From contig NZ_QVNU01000007.1 in NCBI RefSeq assembly GCF_003545715.1, positions 124,001 through 188,000 on the forward strand: a stretch of 64,000 nucleotides of DNA, in the 5' to 3' direction. The notes under the pieces were generated by a model, which saw only the letters and a list, made by a program, of their open reading frames with translations, did no database searches and had not been told where the DNA came from. Within the stretch, counting starts at the first letter, position 1. Every line of letters starts with the position of its first letter. Shown here piece after piece: positions 1 to 9,001 of this stretch. Source of the DNA: Taibaiella koreensis. GTDB lineage: Bacteria; Bacteroidota; Bacteroidia; Chitinophagales; Chitinophagaceae. A program made the translations under genes and the position numbers.

Positions 1-2146
1 CGTTCTGTGTGGTCCATTTCTGCTCGGCGCTGGTCACGTATTGGTCGATCACGATCTGTGCGCCGTTCATGAAGTCGCCGTACTGGGCTTCCCACAGCAC
101 GAGGTTGTTGGGATTGGCCATGCCGTAGCCGTATTCGAAGCCAAGCACCGCATATTCGCTCAGCAGGGAATTGTAGATGTAGAACCGGCCCTGGTCTTCG
201 GTAAAATGGTTCAGCCTGCTGTATTCCTTATTGGTATTTTCGTCCATGATGCAGGCGTGACGGTGGGAGAAGGTACCCCGTTTCACGTCTTCGCCGCTCA
301 GGCGCACGTCATGTCCTTTCACCAGCAAGCTGGCGTAAGCAAGCAATTCGCCGGTAGCCCAGTCGATCTTGTTTTCCGTTTCCAGCAGCTTACCCTTATC
401 GGTCAGTAGCTTTTCTACCTTACGCAACGGCTTGAAGTTCTCTGGGAAGGCCATCAGCTTGGCAAACAGCTCCCGTACTTCTGCTTCGGAAATACCGGTA
501 TCAGGCGATTTTACAAAATCCTCGTTTTTGGATTTGCGCAGCTCCTGCCATTTCTTTTCCGGCTCCTGGTAAGTATAAGGGATCGGTTTTTGCTTGATCT
601 CGTCGAGGCGTGCCTGCAGCTCATTCCAAAACTTCTGCTCCATTTCCTTGGCCATTTCCTTGGCTTCGGGCTCGCCGTTGTCCAGCAGGTACTGGGTATA
701 TACTTCGCGCGGATTGGGATGCTTTTCGATTAATGCATACAAGCCTGGTTGGGTAAACTTAGGCTCATCGCCTTCGTTGTGGCCATACTTGCGGTAGCAC
801 ACCATATCGATAAAAATATCTTCGTTGAATTCCTGGCGGTAGTTGATCGCAAAAATAGCCGCCTTAACCACGGCTTCAGGATCGTCGCCATTGACATGCA
901 ATACTGGCGCATGCACCATAGCAGCCAGGCTGGTACAGTAGTCGGCCGAGCGGGCATCGTCGAAGTCGGTAGTAAAGCCGATCTGGTTATTGATCACGAA
1001 GTGAACAGTGCCGCCTACTTCGTAGCCTTTCAGCTTGCTCATCTGCAGCAGCTCATAAATAACGCCCTGTCCGGCAACGGCTGCATCGCCATGGATCAGG
1101 ATAGGCAATATCTTATCGTAGTCGCTGCCATACAAGGCATCGGCTTTGGCACGGGAGAAGCCGGCCACTATGGGATCGACTACTTCCAGATGTGAAGGAT
1201 TGGGCAACAGTTGCACGTTCACCGTCTTGGCCGAAGGCGTTTGTATATTGCTGCGGAAACCCAGGTGATACTTCACATCACCACTGCCCATGGTCATATC
1301 CGTGGGCATATTGCCTTCAAATTCGGAGAAGATCTGGTCGTAGGTCTTCCGCATGATATTGGTGAGCACATTGAGGCGGCCACGATGCGCCATGCCGATC
1401 ACCACTTCCTGTACGCCGCCATCGGCAGCAGTATTGATCATAGCGTCAAGCGCCGGTATCATGCTTTCGCCGCCTTCGAGGCCAAATCGCTTCTGGCCGA
1501 TGAATTTGGTGTTGAGGAATTTTTCAAAAATGACGCCGTAGTTCAGCTTTTCCAGTATCCGTTTTTGCTCAGGCAGCGTGAATTTCTGCTGCATCAGCTC
1601 TTCGAAGCGGTTCTGCACCCATATATGTGCCTCCATACGGTTCATATAGGTGTACTGGATGCCGATATTGCCGGCATATATCTTCCTCAGCTTGGCATAA
1701 ATATCTTTCAGCTTAGCCTTACCCAGTCCAATGAAATCACCGGCATAGAATTCGGTTTCCATATCAGCATCGCCAAGGCCAAACTCGTCAAGCTCGAGAT
1801 GCGGCTGGCGGTCAACACGGGGACGAATAGGATTGGTAGTGGCAATCAGGTGGGCTCTTTTGCGATAAGCGCGGATCAGTTCAAACACCCCAAATTCCTT
1901 GCGCAGATCGGCTGGCGCGGCTATGGTCGATCCGAAGGCAACATTGGCAGCGGTAGCCTCGCTCCCGGCGCTGCTTACCGTGGCCTTGGCATGGCCGTTC
2001 CCATTCGCTTTGGTAATCGCAAAATCGAAACCTTCGAAGAACTTCTTCAGCTCGGGATCAACGGTCTGGGGATTTTGGAGATAGTCGTTGTAGATCGACT
2101 CGATATAAGCCGGATGGGAATTGGTAATGTACGAAAAGTCTTCCAT
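1..2146 (-). CDS. sucA: 2-oxoglutarate dehydrogenase E1 component (partial, N-terminal 715 residues)
   Basis: This is the thiamine-diphosphate-dependent E1 subunit, which decarboxylates 2-oxoglutarate and passes a succinyl group to the E2 lipoyl domain in the TCA cycle. Reading from the ATG at 2146, the protein opens with MEDFSYITNSHPAYIESIY, the usual E1 N-terminal helix that binds E2. It continues with the E1 motifs GMAHRGRLNVL, HGDAAVAGQGVIYE and VINNQIGFTT (thiamine-diphosphate and substrate region), then EYAVLGFEYGYG and LWEAQYGDF of the pyrimidine domain. The gene runs off the left edge, so about 200 C-terminal residues of the usual ~930 are missing. A perfect TAnnTTTG box lies about 90 bases upstream. 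The E2 gene (sucB) would be expected beyond the window edge, but this cannot be seen. Confidence 0.96.
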   Translation of the reverse strand, partial: MEDFSYITNSHPAYIESIYNDYLQNPQTVDPELKKFFEGFDFAITKANGNGHAKATVSSAGSEATAANVAFGSTIAAPADLRKEFGVFELIRAYRKRAHLIATTNPIRPRVDRQPHLELDEFGLGDADMETEFYAGDFIGLGKAKLKDIYAKLRKIYAGNIGIQYTYMNRMEAHIWVQNRFEELMQQKFTLPEQKRILEKLNYGVIFEKFLNTKFIGQKRFGLEGGESMIPALDAMINTAADGGVQEVVIGMAHRGRLNVLTNIMRKTYDQIFSEFEGNMPTDMTMGSGDVKYHLGFRSNIQTPSAKTVNVQLLPNPSHLEVVDPIVAGFSRAKADALYGSDYDKILPILIHGDAAVAGQGVIYELLQMSKLKGYEVGGTVHFVINNQIGFTTDFDDARSADYCTSLAAMVHAPVLHVNGDDPEAVVKAAIFAINYRQEFNEDIFIDMVCYRKYGHNEGDEPKFTQPGLYALIEKHPNPREVYTQYLLDNGEPEAKEMAKEMEQKFWNELQARLDEIKQKPIPYTYQEPEKKWQELRKSKNEDFVKSPDTGISEAEVRELFAKLMAFPENFKPLRKVEKLLTDKGKLLETENKIDWATGELLAYASLLVKGHDVRLSGEDVKRGTFSHRHACIMDENTNKEYSRLNHFTEDQGRFYIYNSLLSEYAVLGFEYGYGMANPNNLVLWEAQYGDFMNGAQIVIDQYVTSAEQKWTTQN

Positions 2147-2495
2147 TTCGTTTAAAAAGAGAACTTATTATGATTAATGAATGCAATGAATATCATTCTT
2201 TCCAGGCAAAAACGGTTATTCCTGCCATAAAAGCCACCAAAGTTACTACAATTGGTAGCATATACCCAACCAAAAATTAATTTTGGAGTTATAGCATCTT
2301 TTTCTGAATCTATTAAGAAATCGTCGTAGGGGTAAGCGAAAAATGGCTTGTCTTGCTAGCGAATAAGTTGCCGGGATGCTAATGTTGGCCTGCTTTTGCT
2401 GCTTTGGCATGGTTTTTGGTCTTCCAAGAGCAGGCAGAGCAACCAGTAACGTAAAATGTATTGTTAAACCTGCAAACAACTAAAACAACACGATT
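2147..2495. other. Gene-free divergent spacer between sucA and the outer-membrane protein gene
   Basis: This stretch of about 350 bases separates two divergently transcribed genes and holds the sucA promoter candidate. I found no perfect TAnnTTTG box for the rightward gene. A 77-codon minus-strand reading frame (2246-2479) has no recognisable protein character and is not called. Confidence 0.5.
2238..2245 (-). promoter_or_regulatory. Putative -7 box of sucA promoter
   Basis: Read on the minus strand this is TAACTTTG, a perfect match to the Bacteroidota -7 consensus TAnnTTTG. It lies 91 bases from the sucA start. A weak GTTG at 2266-2269 sits 20 bases further upstream as a possible -33 element. 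The match is seen; promoter function is inferred. Confidence 0.45.
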
Positions 2496-3137
2496 ATGAA
2501 AAAAGGAATCATTCTCGCCGCTATGGCCGTAGCAGCCACACAATTTGCGCATGCGCAGTTAAGCATTAACCCCGAAGCGGGTATTAATATCGCCAATATG
2601 AGTCAGAAAGTGGCCGGCAATAAGATCACTAACGACTCCAGGATAGGCTTCAAAGTAGGCGCCATGGTAGATATAGGCGTGGTAAAAGGGTTTTATATTC
2701 AACCTGGTGTGCTTTATTCCGTAAAGGGATTCCAAAACTCGGAAACGGTATTGGGAACAACCATAAAGAGCAAAACCTCGCTCAACTACCTGGAAGTACC
2801 CCTGAATTTTGCTTACCGTTACGACTTTGATAAGGCCGGTGCCGTATTTGCTGCAGTAGGCCCTTATATCGGTATCGGTCTGAACGGGAAAGACAAGGTC
2901 GAAGGTGGTCCACTTGCCGGTGAAACCGATATCAAATTCGGAGGCGATGCCGACCAGCTGAAAAAGATCGATTATGGTGCCAATTTCAGTGTCGGCTATA
3001 TTTCTCCCATCGGGATCTATGTACGGGCACAATACGGCATGGGCCTGGCCAACCTGTCCAATGTGGACAACGTCAAAATTAAAAACAAGGTATGGGGCTT
3101 CTCTCTTGGCTATACCTTCCAGCTGAACGAAAGATAA
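2496..3137 (+). CDS. Outer-membrane beta-barrel protein (PorT / OMP_b-brl_2 type)
   Basis: A 213-residue protein with a clear signal peptide (MKKGIILAAMAVAATQFAHA, cleavage before QLSI). The rest alternates short amphipathic strands with turns, for example GFKVGAMVDIGVVKGFYIQP, LNYLEVPLNFAYRY and GANFSVGYISPIGIYVRAQY. It ends in WGFSLGYTFQLNER. That is the pattern of the small eight-stranded Bacteroidota barrels usually annotated as porin family proteins. The next gene (3264) is a close paralogue with the same strand order, so this is a tandem duplication. No ligand or role can be assigned. The ATG start is fixed by the signal peptide. Confidence 0.85.
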   Translation: MKKGIILAAMAVAATQFAHAQLSINPEAGINIANMSQKVAGNKITNDSRIGFKVGAMVDIGVVKGFYIQPGVLYSVKGFQNSETVLGTTIKSKTSLNYLEVPLNFAYRYDFDKAGAVFAAVGPYIGIGLNGKDKVEGGPLAGETDIKFGGDADQLKKIDYGANFSVGYISPIGIYVRAQYGMGLANLSNVDNVKIKNKVWGFSLGYTFQLNER

Positions 3138-3160
3138 TTTCCTTCCGTTATGTGTAACAA

Positions 3161-3192
3161 CGAAGACCGCGTCGCAGCGGTCTTCGTTTTTT
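3161..3192 (+). terminator. Rho-independent terminator after the first barrel gene
   Basis: A perfect 10-bp stem, CGAAGACCGC / GCGGTCTTCG, with a 6-base loop is followed by TTTTTTATT. It lies 23 bases after the stop codon and separates the two paralogous barrel genes into independent units. Confidence 0.9.
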
Positions 3193-3263
3193 ATTGCAGT
3201 CCGGTCCGTTGCCATTTTTTGACTTACTTTCGCGGCCATATACCACTAACCAATTTTGCCTAT

Positions 3264-3923
3264 ATGAAGAAACTGATGCTCACGCTTGCAGCGGCTGTAG
3301 CCTTGAGTCAGGCACATGCCCAAATCACCATTGCACCCGAAGCCGGCCTTAACCTGGCCAATGCTTCCATTTCCAGCCCGGTAGGTAGCCCCGGTACCAG
3401 CATGCGACCCGGTCTGAAGGCCGGCGCCGTAGTAGAAATACCCGTGATCAAGGGTTTTTTTATTCAACCGGGTATTTTTTATGCTATGAAAGGTCTCAAA
3501 AGCGAGGCCTCGGGTAGCGTGATCGGTTTTCCGGTAGCAATCAAGCAAAAAATAGCGCTGAATTATATCGAGGTGCCCCTAAACCTGGGTTATCGTTATT
3601 ATGCGGGCAATGCCGGCAGCCTTTTTGTCACGGCAGGACCTTACCTGGGTTATGCGCTTTCGGGTAAAAGTAAAGTTGAAGGCAATGTAGCTGGTTCGGG
3701 TGTCGACAGAGAGGAGGACATTGATTTTGGCTCTAAAGACACCGAAATGAAGGCGCTGGACTTCGGTCTTAATTTCAGCGCCGGCTACCAGCTGCCTATC
3801 GGCTTGTATGCCCGCATCCAGTACGGCTTTGGCCTTACTAACCTGTATAATGCCTCCGGTACCAGCTATAAGAATAATGTTCTGTCCATTACTCTGGGCT
3901 ACGCTTTTACGCTTGGGAAATAA
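3264..3923 (+). CDS. Outer-membrane beta-barrel protein, paralogue of the upstream gene
   Basis: A 219-residue protein. I start it at the ATG at 3264 because that gives a clean signal peptide (MKKLMLTLAAAVALSQAHAQ); the frame stays open upstream, but across the preceding terminator. It shares the layout of the 2496 gene: IAPEAGLNLANA, then AGAVVEIPVIKGFFIQPGIF, a loop, LNYIEVPLNLGYRYY, and a terminal strand LSITLGYAFTLGK. Its external loops differ from its neighbour, and one carries an acidic stretch (DREEDIDFGSKDTE). A TACTTTCG element (one mismatch to TAnnTTTG) at about 3225-3232 could be its own promoter. Function unknown beyond the barrel family. Confidence 0.85.
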   Translation: MKKLMLTLAAAVALSQAHAQITIAPEAGLNLANASISSPVGSPGTSMRPGLKAGAVVEIPVIKGFFIQPGIFYAMKGLKSEASGSVIGFPVAIKQKIALNYIEVPLNLGYRYYAGNAGSLFVTAGPYLGYALSGKSKVEGNVAGSGVDREEDIDFGSKDTEMKALDFGLNFSAGYQLPIGLYARIQYGFGLTNLYNASGTSYKNNVLSITLGYAFTLGK

Positions 3924-3947
3924 TCCCGGGTATACCGAAAACATGTT

Positions 3948-3983
3948 AAAGCGCTGTCCTTATCCCATGGGCAGCGCTTTTCC
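3948..3983 (+). terminator. Terminator after the second barrel gene
   Basis: The stem AAAGCGCTG / CAGCGCTTT (9 bp, 15-base loop) is followed by a short pyrimidine run, TCCC. The uridine tract is weak, so efficiency is uncertain. Confidence 0.65.
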
Positions 3984-4036
3984 CTTGCCCTGTACCGAAA
4001 TATTTTCCTACTTTTCGCGTTGTATTTGCGGCGCAT

Positions 4037-7000
4037 TTGTACTTAAAGTCTATATATCGGATCCTGGCTGTGTTTCTCATCTTTTGCCTGCCCTGCACAT
4101 TACGGGCCCAGGTGCGGGATACCATGGCGCTGCGTTCCAACTGGCGCAGTAAAACAGTAATACTCGTATCACGGGATACGCTGCATATCGACAGCTTTTC
4201 GATAGATCGCAGCAGCTTTCGCATTGAGGGCGTTCCCGATTCTGCATTTATACTCTATCCCGAACATGCTTTCTTGGTGTGGAAACATAAACCGGCGGGA
4301 AATTCGCTGAGGTTGCGCTACCGTACGCTGCCCTTCCTGTTTACCAGCAAAAGGACCCATAAAAATGCGGGCATCATTGAAACCAATGTTCCCTTCTCGC
4401 CCTTTAGCTATTCACTGAGCGATACGGCGATGAATGGCTTCGTCGACTTCAACAGCATCGAATATAATGGTACTTATGGACGTAGCCTCACTATAGGCAA
4501 TAGTCAGGATGTGTCGCTCAATTCCAGCTTTAACCTGCAGCTCAACGGCTACATCCTCGATAGTGTCCGCATTGAAGCTGCAATAACGGATAATAACATA
4601 CCAGTCCAGCCCGACGGCAATACCCAGCAACTACAGGAATTTGACAGGCTCTATATCACCTTTGAAAAAGGAAAACACAAGCTTACCGCCGGCGACTACA
4701 ACCTGGAACGTCCCAATAGCTATTTTATCAATTTTACCAAAAGAGTGCAGGGACTTATGTACCAGGCAGAGCTGCCCTCCAACAGCAAGGTGAAAAATAA
4801 AGTGGGTATCAGCGGCTCTATTGCCAAAGGGCAATTTGCACGCAATATTTTTCAAGGTATCGAAGGTAACCAGGGACCTTACAAGCTTACGGGAAACAAT
4901 GGCGAACAGTTCTTCATTGTGCTGGCCGGTACCGAAAAGGTCTATATCGACGGTATACTGATGGAGCGGGGAGAGGACCGTGACTATGTGATCAATTACA
5001 ATACCGGCGAGATCACCTTCATGCCACGGCAGCTCATTACCAAAGACAAAAGGATACAGTTTGAATTTGAATACCAGGACCGGAATTATCTCAATACATT
5101 GATTTATGCCTATGATGAACTGCAGGTGGGGAAAAAATGGAACTTCCGATTAAATGCCTATTCCAACCAGGACGCCAAGAACCAGCCCTACACTCAGAAC
5201 CTCACCGGGGAGCAGAAGCGATTTCTCGAAGGGATCGGCGACGATATAGACCAGGCTTTTTTCCGGGTGATCAATACCGATACATTTGCCGCTAATAAGA
5301 TCCTTTATAAAATGGTGGATACCGTAGTGAATGGTATCACATTTGACAGTGTATTCGTATACTCTACCAATAAGGATAGCGCGCGGTATTCGCTGGGGTT
5401 TTCGTACGTGGGGGAAAACAAAGGCAATTATATTATTGCGGGGACCAACACCAATGGCCGTTCCTATAGCTGGATCGCACCGGCAAACGGACAGCCTCAG
5501 GGCAATTATGAGCCGGTGGTGCTGCTGATCACGCCCAAAAAACAGCAATTGTTTACGCTGGGTTCTACTTACCAGATCGATTCGTTCAAGCGGATCAGCG
5601 TGGAGCTGGGGGCCAGCAACTATGCGCCCAACCTGTTCTCCTCGCGTGATAAAGATGAGCATTGGGGATTTTCAGGACGGGGTATCTACGATGAGGTGCG
5701 GTTTATGGGTAAAAAAGACAGCCTGGGTCGTAAACCTGTGAGCTGGAAGAACCAGCTGAGCTACGAATTTGTCCAGAGCCGTTTCCGCGCTATCGCACCC
5801 TACCGGAATGTGGAATTCTCGAGGGACTGGAACATCCCGCTGGATGCCGAGCCTGAGGATGAGCATCTCATAGGATACAATACTGAATTGAAGAAGAATG
5901 CGCTGGGGGGTATCCTGTATAACCTAACCTGGTATCAGCGTGGGACCGATTACAAAGCTAATCGCAATGTTATTACCCTCAATTATGATCGCAAGCAGGT
6001 GAGGGGTAATATCACCATCAACCTGATGCAATCGAGCAGCCCACTGCAGAAGACGTTATACTTCAGACCGTCGGGTTACCTGGAGCGTACCTTTAATAGC
6101 CTCGGCGGCATTACCCTGGGGGCGCGCTACCAGAAGGAGCATGACGAGATACGCTATACGCCCACAGATACCTTAATGCCTTCTGCTTTTGCTTTTGATA
6201 TATTCAATGTTTACCTGAGGAGTAAAGAAGAACGCAAAACCCGGCTGGAGCTCAATTATACCCTTCGAAAGGATAAAGCAGTAGTGAATAACGGATTTGC
6301 CGAGCAGAATGAGGGCCATACAGTGGATGCGAAGCTGGGGCTGTACCATTGGGCCAATCACCAGATCACCTTTACCGGCGCCTATCGTAAGCTGTTTATT
6401 CGTATCCCGTCGCCCACCGCCCAGGAGCAGGGCGAAAATGTGCTGGGCCGTGTCGAATACAATGGCAATATCGGCAAAGGCTTCCTGGTGCCTTCCCTTT
6501 TGTACGAAGTGGGTTCCGGCCAGGAGCAGAAACGTATCTATACTTATGTGGAAGTGCCGGCCGGACAGGGTGTCTATATGTGGAACGATTACAACAAAGA
6601 TGGTGTACAGCAAACCAATGAATTTGAGCTGGCGCTTTATCCCGATCAGAAAAAATACATACGGCTAATCACGCCTACCAACGAATATGCCAAGGTGAAC
6701 TATGTGCTGCTGAATCATTCGCTGCAGCTAAACCCCGAGAATATATGGGCGGGTAAGGATAAAAAGAAAGGCTGGCAACGCCTGATCAGCCGCTTTTCGG
6801 ATCAGCTATCGGTGCAGATCAACAACCGGGTGCTGGCGTCGGCGGGTTTTTCCGCTTTCAATCCTTTTGCCGGAAACGTACAGGACACCAATATCATTGC
6901 CAACCTCACTTCCATCAGCAATACATTCTTCTACAACCGAAGCAGTGCCGTATGGGGAGGCGAATACACGACGACCTACAACGCCGGCAAAACCCTGCTG

Positions 7001-7549
7001 ACCTATGGCTTGGAAGGCAACAACCTGTTACGGCACGCTGCAAAGCTGCGGTGGACTTTTTTACGATCGCTTACCGGTAACCTTGCCGCACAAACGGGTG
7101 AGAAGAGCTACCGGTCTTCACTGGACGATGGCCGCAGCTACCTGGTACCACAAAATAGTATTGAGCCTTCGCTTACCTGGATCATGAAGTCGAGCTTCAG
7201 GCTTACCGGGGGCTACAAGTACGACGAACGCCGCAACCGGCCGGTCTATGGCGGCGAACAGGCCCTGATACAATCGGCTAACCTCGACGCCCGCCTGACG
7301 AGCAAGACCCTGGGAACGTTACAGGCGAGGGGCACCTATGCCAATATCAGCTATACCGGCGCACCCAATACCTCTTTATCGTTTGTGATGCTCGATGCCC
7401 TGCAGAATGGCAGCAATTGGCTTTGGTATCTGAATTGGGAGCGCAGGTTAAGCAAGGGGATCGAGCTGTCGCTGGAATATGAAGGGCGTAAACCCGGAGA
7501 CAACCCGGTAGTGCATACCGGGCGAATGAGCATAAGGGCAATCCTGTAA
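4037..7549 (+). CDS. Large putative outer-membrane beta-barrel protein, function unknown
   Basis: A 1170-residue protein. The only plausible start is a TTG at 4037: it gives a good signal peptide (MYLKSIYRILAVFLIFCLPC... ending at LRAQ), while the first in-frame ATG lies beyond the cleavage site. Residues about 25-330 look like a folded N-terminal part; the mid-section has TAGDYNLERPNSYFINF and GTEKVYIDGILMERGEDRDY. From about residue 350 onward the sequence is a long run of alternating-hydrophobicity strands rich in Tyr, Asn and Arg, ending in GRMSIRAIL, as expected of a large barrel. There is no TonB-dependent plug motif and no T9SS tail. It stands alone between two terminator-bounded units. 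I do not recognise a named family. Confidence 0.8.
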   Translation: MYLKSIYRILAVFLIFCLPCTLRAQVRDTMALRSNWRSKTVILVSRDTLHIDSFSIDRSSFRIEGVPDSAFILYPEHAFLVWKHKPAGNSLRLRYRTLPFLFTSKRTHKNAGIIETNVPFSPFSYSLSDTAMNGFVDFNSIEYNGTYGRSLTIGNSQDVSLNSSFNLQLNGYILDSVRIEAAITDNNIPVQPDGNTQQLQEFDRLYITFEKGKHKLTAGDYNLERPNSYFINFTKRVQGLMYQAELPSNSKVKNKVGISGSIAKGQFARNIFQGIEGNQGPYKLTGNNGEQFFIVLAGTEKVYIDGILMERGEDRDYVINYNTGEITFMPRQLITKDKRIQFEFEYQDRNYLNTLIYAYDELQVGKKWNFRLNAYSNQDAKNQPYTQNLTGEQKRFLEGIGDDIDQAFFRVINTDTFAANKILYKMVDTVVNGITFDSVFVYSTNKDSARYSLGFSYVGENKGNYIIAGTNTNGRSYSWIAPANGQPQGNYEPVVLLITPKKQQLFTLGSTYQIDSFKRISVELGASNYAPNLFSSRDKDEHWGFSGRGIYDEVRFMGKKDSLGRKPVSWKNQLSYEFVQSRFRAIAPYRNVEFSRDWNIPLDAEPEDEHLIGYNTELKKNALGGILYNLTWYQRGTDYKANRNVITLNYDRKQVRGNITINLMQSSSPLQKTLYFRPSGYLERTFNSLGGITLGARYQKEHDEIRYTPTDTLMPSAFAFDIFNVYLRSKEERKTRLELNYTLRKDKAVVNNGFAEQNEGHTVDAKLGLYHWANHQITFTGAYRKLFIRIPSPTAQEQGENVLGRVEYNGNIGKGFLVPSLLYEVGSGQEQKRIYTYVEVPAGQGVYMWNDYNKDGVQQTNEFELALYPDQKKYIRLITPTNEYAKVNYVLLNHSLQLNPENIWAGKDKKKGWQRLISRFSDQLSVQINNRVLASAGFSAFNPFAGNVQDTNIIANLTSISNTFFYNRSSAVWGGEYTTTYNAGKTLLTYGLEGNNLLRHAAKLRWTFLRSLTGNLAAQTGEKSYRSSLDDGRSYLVPQNSIEPSLTWIMKSSFRLTGGYKYDERRNRPVYGGEQALIQSANLDARLTSKTLGTLQARGTYANISYTGAPNTSLSFVMLDALQNGSNWLWYLNWERRLSKGIELSLEYEGRKPGDNPVVHTGRMSIRAIL

Positions 7550-7738
7550 ACAAGTAATTCCGTTATCCGGGTCAGGAACGGTTAAAAATCATGGTGATGG
7601 GTCTACAGTTGCGGTCAAAACAGTACACCTTCCCAACAGGGAGCGGTTATTGGTAGCATAAAAGACGGAACAGGGCCTGCAAAAGGTTGGCGCCCGCCGA
7701 AAAAAATAAATAGCGCTTTCTGGCGGCTGCTTTTTTTC

Positions 7739-7746
7739 TATTTTTG
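7739..7746 (+). promoter_or_regulatory. Putative -7 box for the dihydroorotase-like operon
   Basis: TATTTTTG is a perfect TAnnTTTG match ending 8 bases before the ATG at 7755. TTTC at 7717-7720, 18 bases upstream, could be the -33 element with one mismatch. The transcript would be almost leaderless. Confidence 0.6.
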
Positions 7747-7754
7747 CGCTTCAT

Positions 7755-8999
7755 ATGTCTCTTTTAATTAGAAATGTTTATATATCCGACCCGCTCTCGG
7801 AGCATAACGGCCGGAAGACTGATATCCTGATCCGTAACGGATCTATTGTTTCCATAGGAGAAGGGCTTGAAGAAAAAGCAGATACGGTGCTGGAAGGCGC
7901 ACAACTGCATGCCAGCCCGGGATGGGTAGATGTGCTGGCCGACTATTGCGATCCCGGCTATGAGCACAGGGAGTCGGTCGATAGCGGCTTGAGGGCTGCT
8001 GCTGCCGGCGGTTTTACCGATGTGATGGTAGTACCCAATACCCAGCCGGCGATCGCAACCAAATCCGTATTGGAATATGTGCAAGGCAAAGGCGCCGGTC
8101 ACGCGACAAAGCTCCATGTTATAGGGGCAATATCGCGTAACCTGGAGGGTAAAGATCTGGCCGAAATGATGGATATGCATCATTCCGGGGCAGTGGCTTT
8201 CAGCGACGGCTGGCAGGCATTGCAGCATGCCGGCCTTATGCTTAAGGCGATGGAATATGTAAAGGCATTTGACGGGATACTGGTTCAGCTGCCGATTTAT
8301 GCTTCTCTGGCCCAGGGCGGATTGATGAACGAGGGCGAGACCTCTTTGCGGCTGGGGATGAGTGGTATCCCCAACATTGCAGAGAGCCTGCTGGTGCAGC
8401 GGGATATTGAACTGTTGCGTTACACAGGCTCCCGTATCCATTTTTCCGGTATCAGCACGCCGGAATCCCTATCGCTCATCCGGGCCGCTAAGCAGGAGGG
8501 GCTGGATGTAACCTGCTCGGTAACGCCTTACCATCTTTATTTTACCGAAGAGGCCTTGCAGCAATATGACAGTGTATACAAGGTTGAGCCGCCGCTGAGG
8601 ACGGAGGCAGACCGCCTGGCCCTGGTAGCGGCCTTGTCTGATGGTACTATAGATTGTATCGCCACACACCATCGCCCACAGGATTGGGATGGCAAGGTAA
8701 AGGAATTTGAATATGCGCAGCCGGGAATGATAGGCCAGGAAACCTGCTTTGCCATGTTGCGTGCTGCCGCCCCCGATCTGCCGGTGTCGCGCTGGGTGGA
8801 GTTGCTTTCTGTCAATCCCCGGAAAATATTCGGACTGCCCCAGGCTACTATCGCAGAAGGTGCGGCGGCTACGCTAACGCTTTTTGATCCTGAAGCGACC
8901 TGGGTTTATGAGGTTGCCGGTAAACATTCCCTGGGCATTAATTCGCCCTGGATCGGAAAGACATTAACCGGAAAAATTTACAGCATAGAAAAGGCATAA
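7755..8999 (+). CDS. Dihydroorotase-like amidohydrolase, active-site residues lost
   Basis: A 414-residue protein that aligns along its length with type I dihydroorotases of pyrimidine synthesis (GGLMNEGE, GMSGIPNIAE, KVEPPLRTEADR, KEFEYAQPGMIGQE). Nearly every metal ligand is replaced. The D-x-H-x-H-x-R motif reads D59-V-L-A-D-Y-C. The first later histidine site reads LVQLPI, the HxSH segment reads HFSGIST, and ATDHAPH reads ATHHRPQ. It should therefore not hydrolyse dihydroorotate. From family knowledge, such pseudo-dihydroorotases can be structural partners of aspartate transcarbamoylase; that role here is inference. It is followed after 2 bases by the DUF4199 gene, so the two share an operon. 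Confidence 0.85.
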   Translation: MSLLIRNVYISDPLSEHNGRKTDILIRNGSIVSIGEGLEEKADTVLEGAQLHASPGWVDVLADYCDPGYEHRESVDSGLRAAAAGGFTDVMVVPNTQPAIATKSVLEYVQGKGAGHATKLHVIGAISRNLEGKDLAEMMDMHHSGAVAFSDGWQALQHAGLMLKAMEYVKAFDGILVQLPIYASLAQGGLMNEGETSLRLGMSGIPNIAESLLVQRDIELLRYTGSRIHFSGISTPESLSLIRAAKQEGLDVTCSVTPYHLYFTEEALQQYDSVYKVEPPLRTEADRLALVAALSDGTIDCIATHHRPQDWDGKVKEFEYAQPGMIGQETCFAMLRAAAPDLPVSRWVELLSVNPRKIFGLPQATIAEGAAATLTLFDPEATWVYEVAGKHSLGINSPWIGKTLTGKIYSIEKA

Positions 9000-9001
9000 G
9001 C

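Noticed and set aside
2246-2479. A 77-codon minus-strand ORF in the sucA upstream spacer
   Set aside because: No recognisable family, membrane segment or signal; it lies across the sucA promoter candidate.
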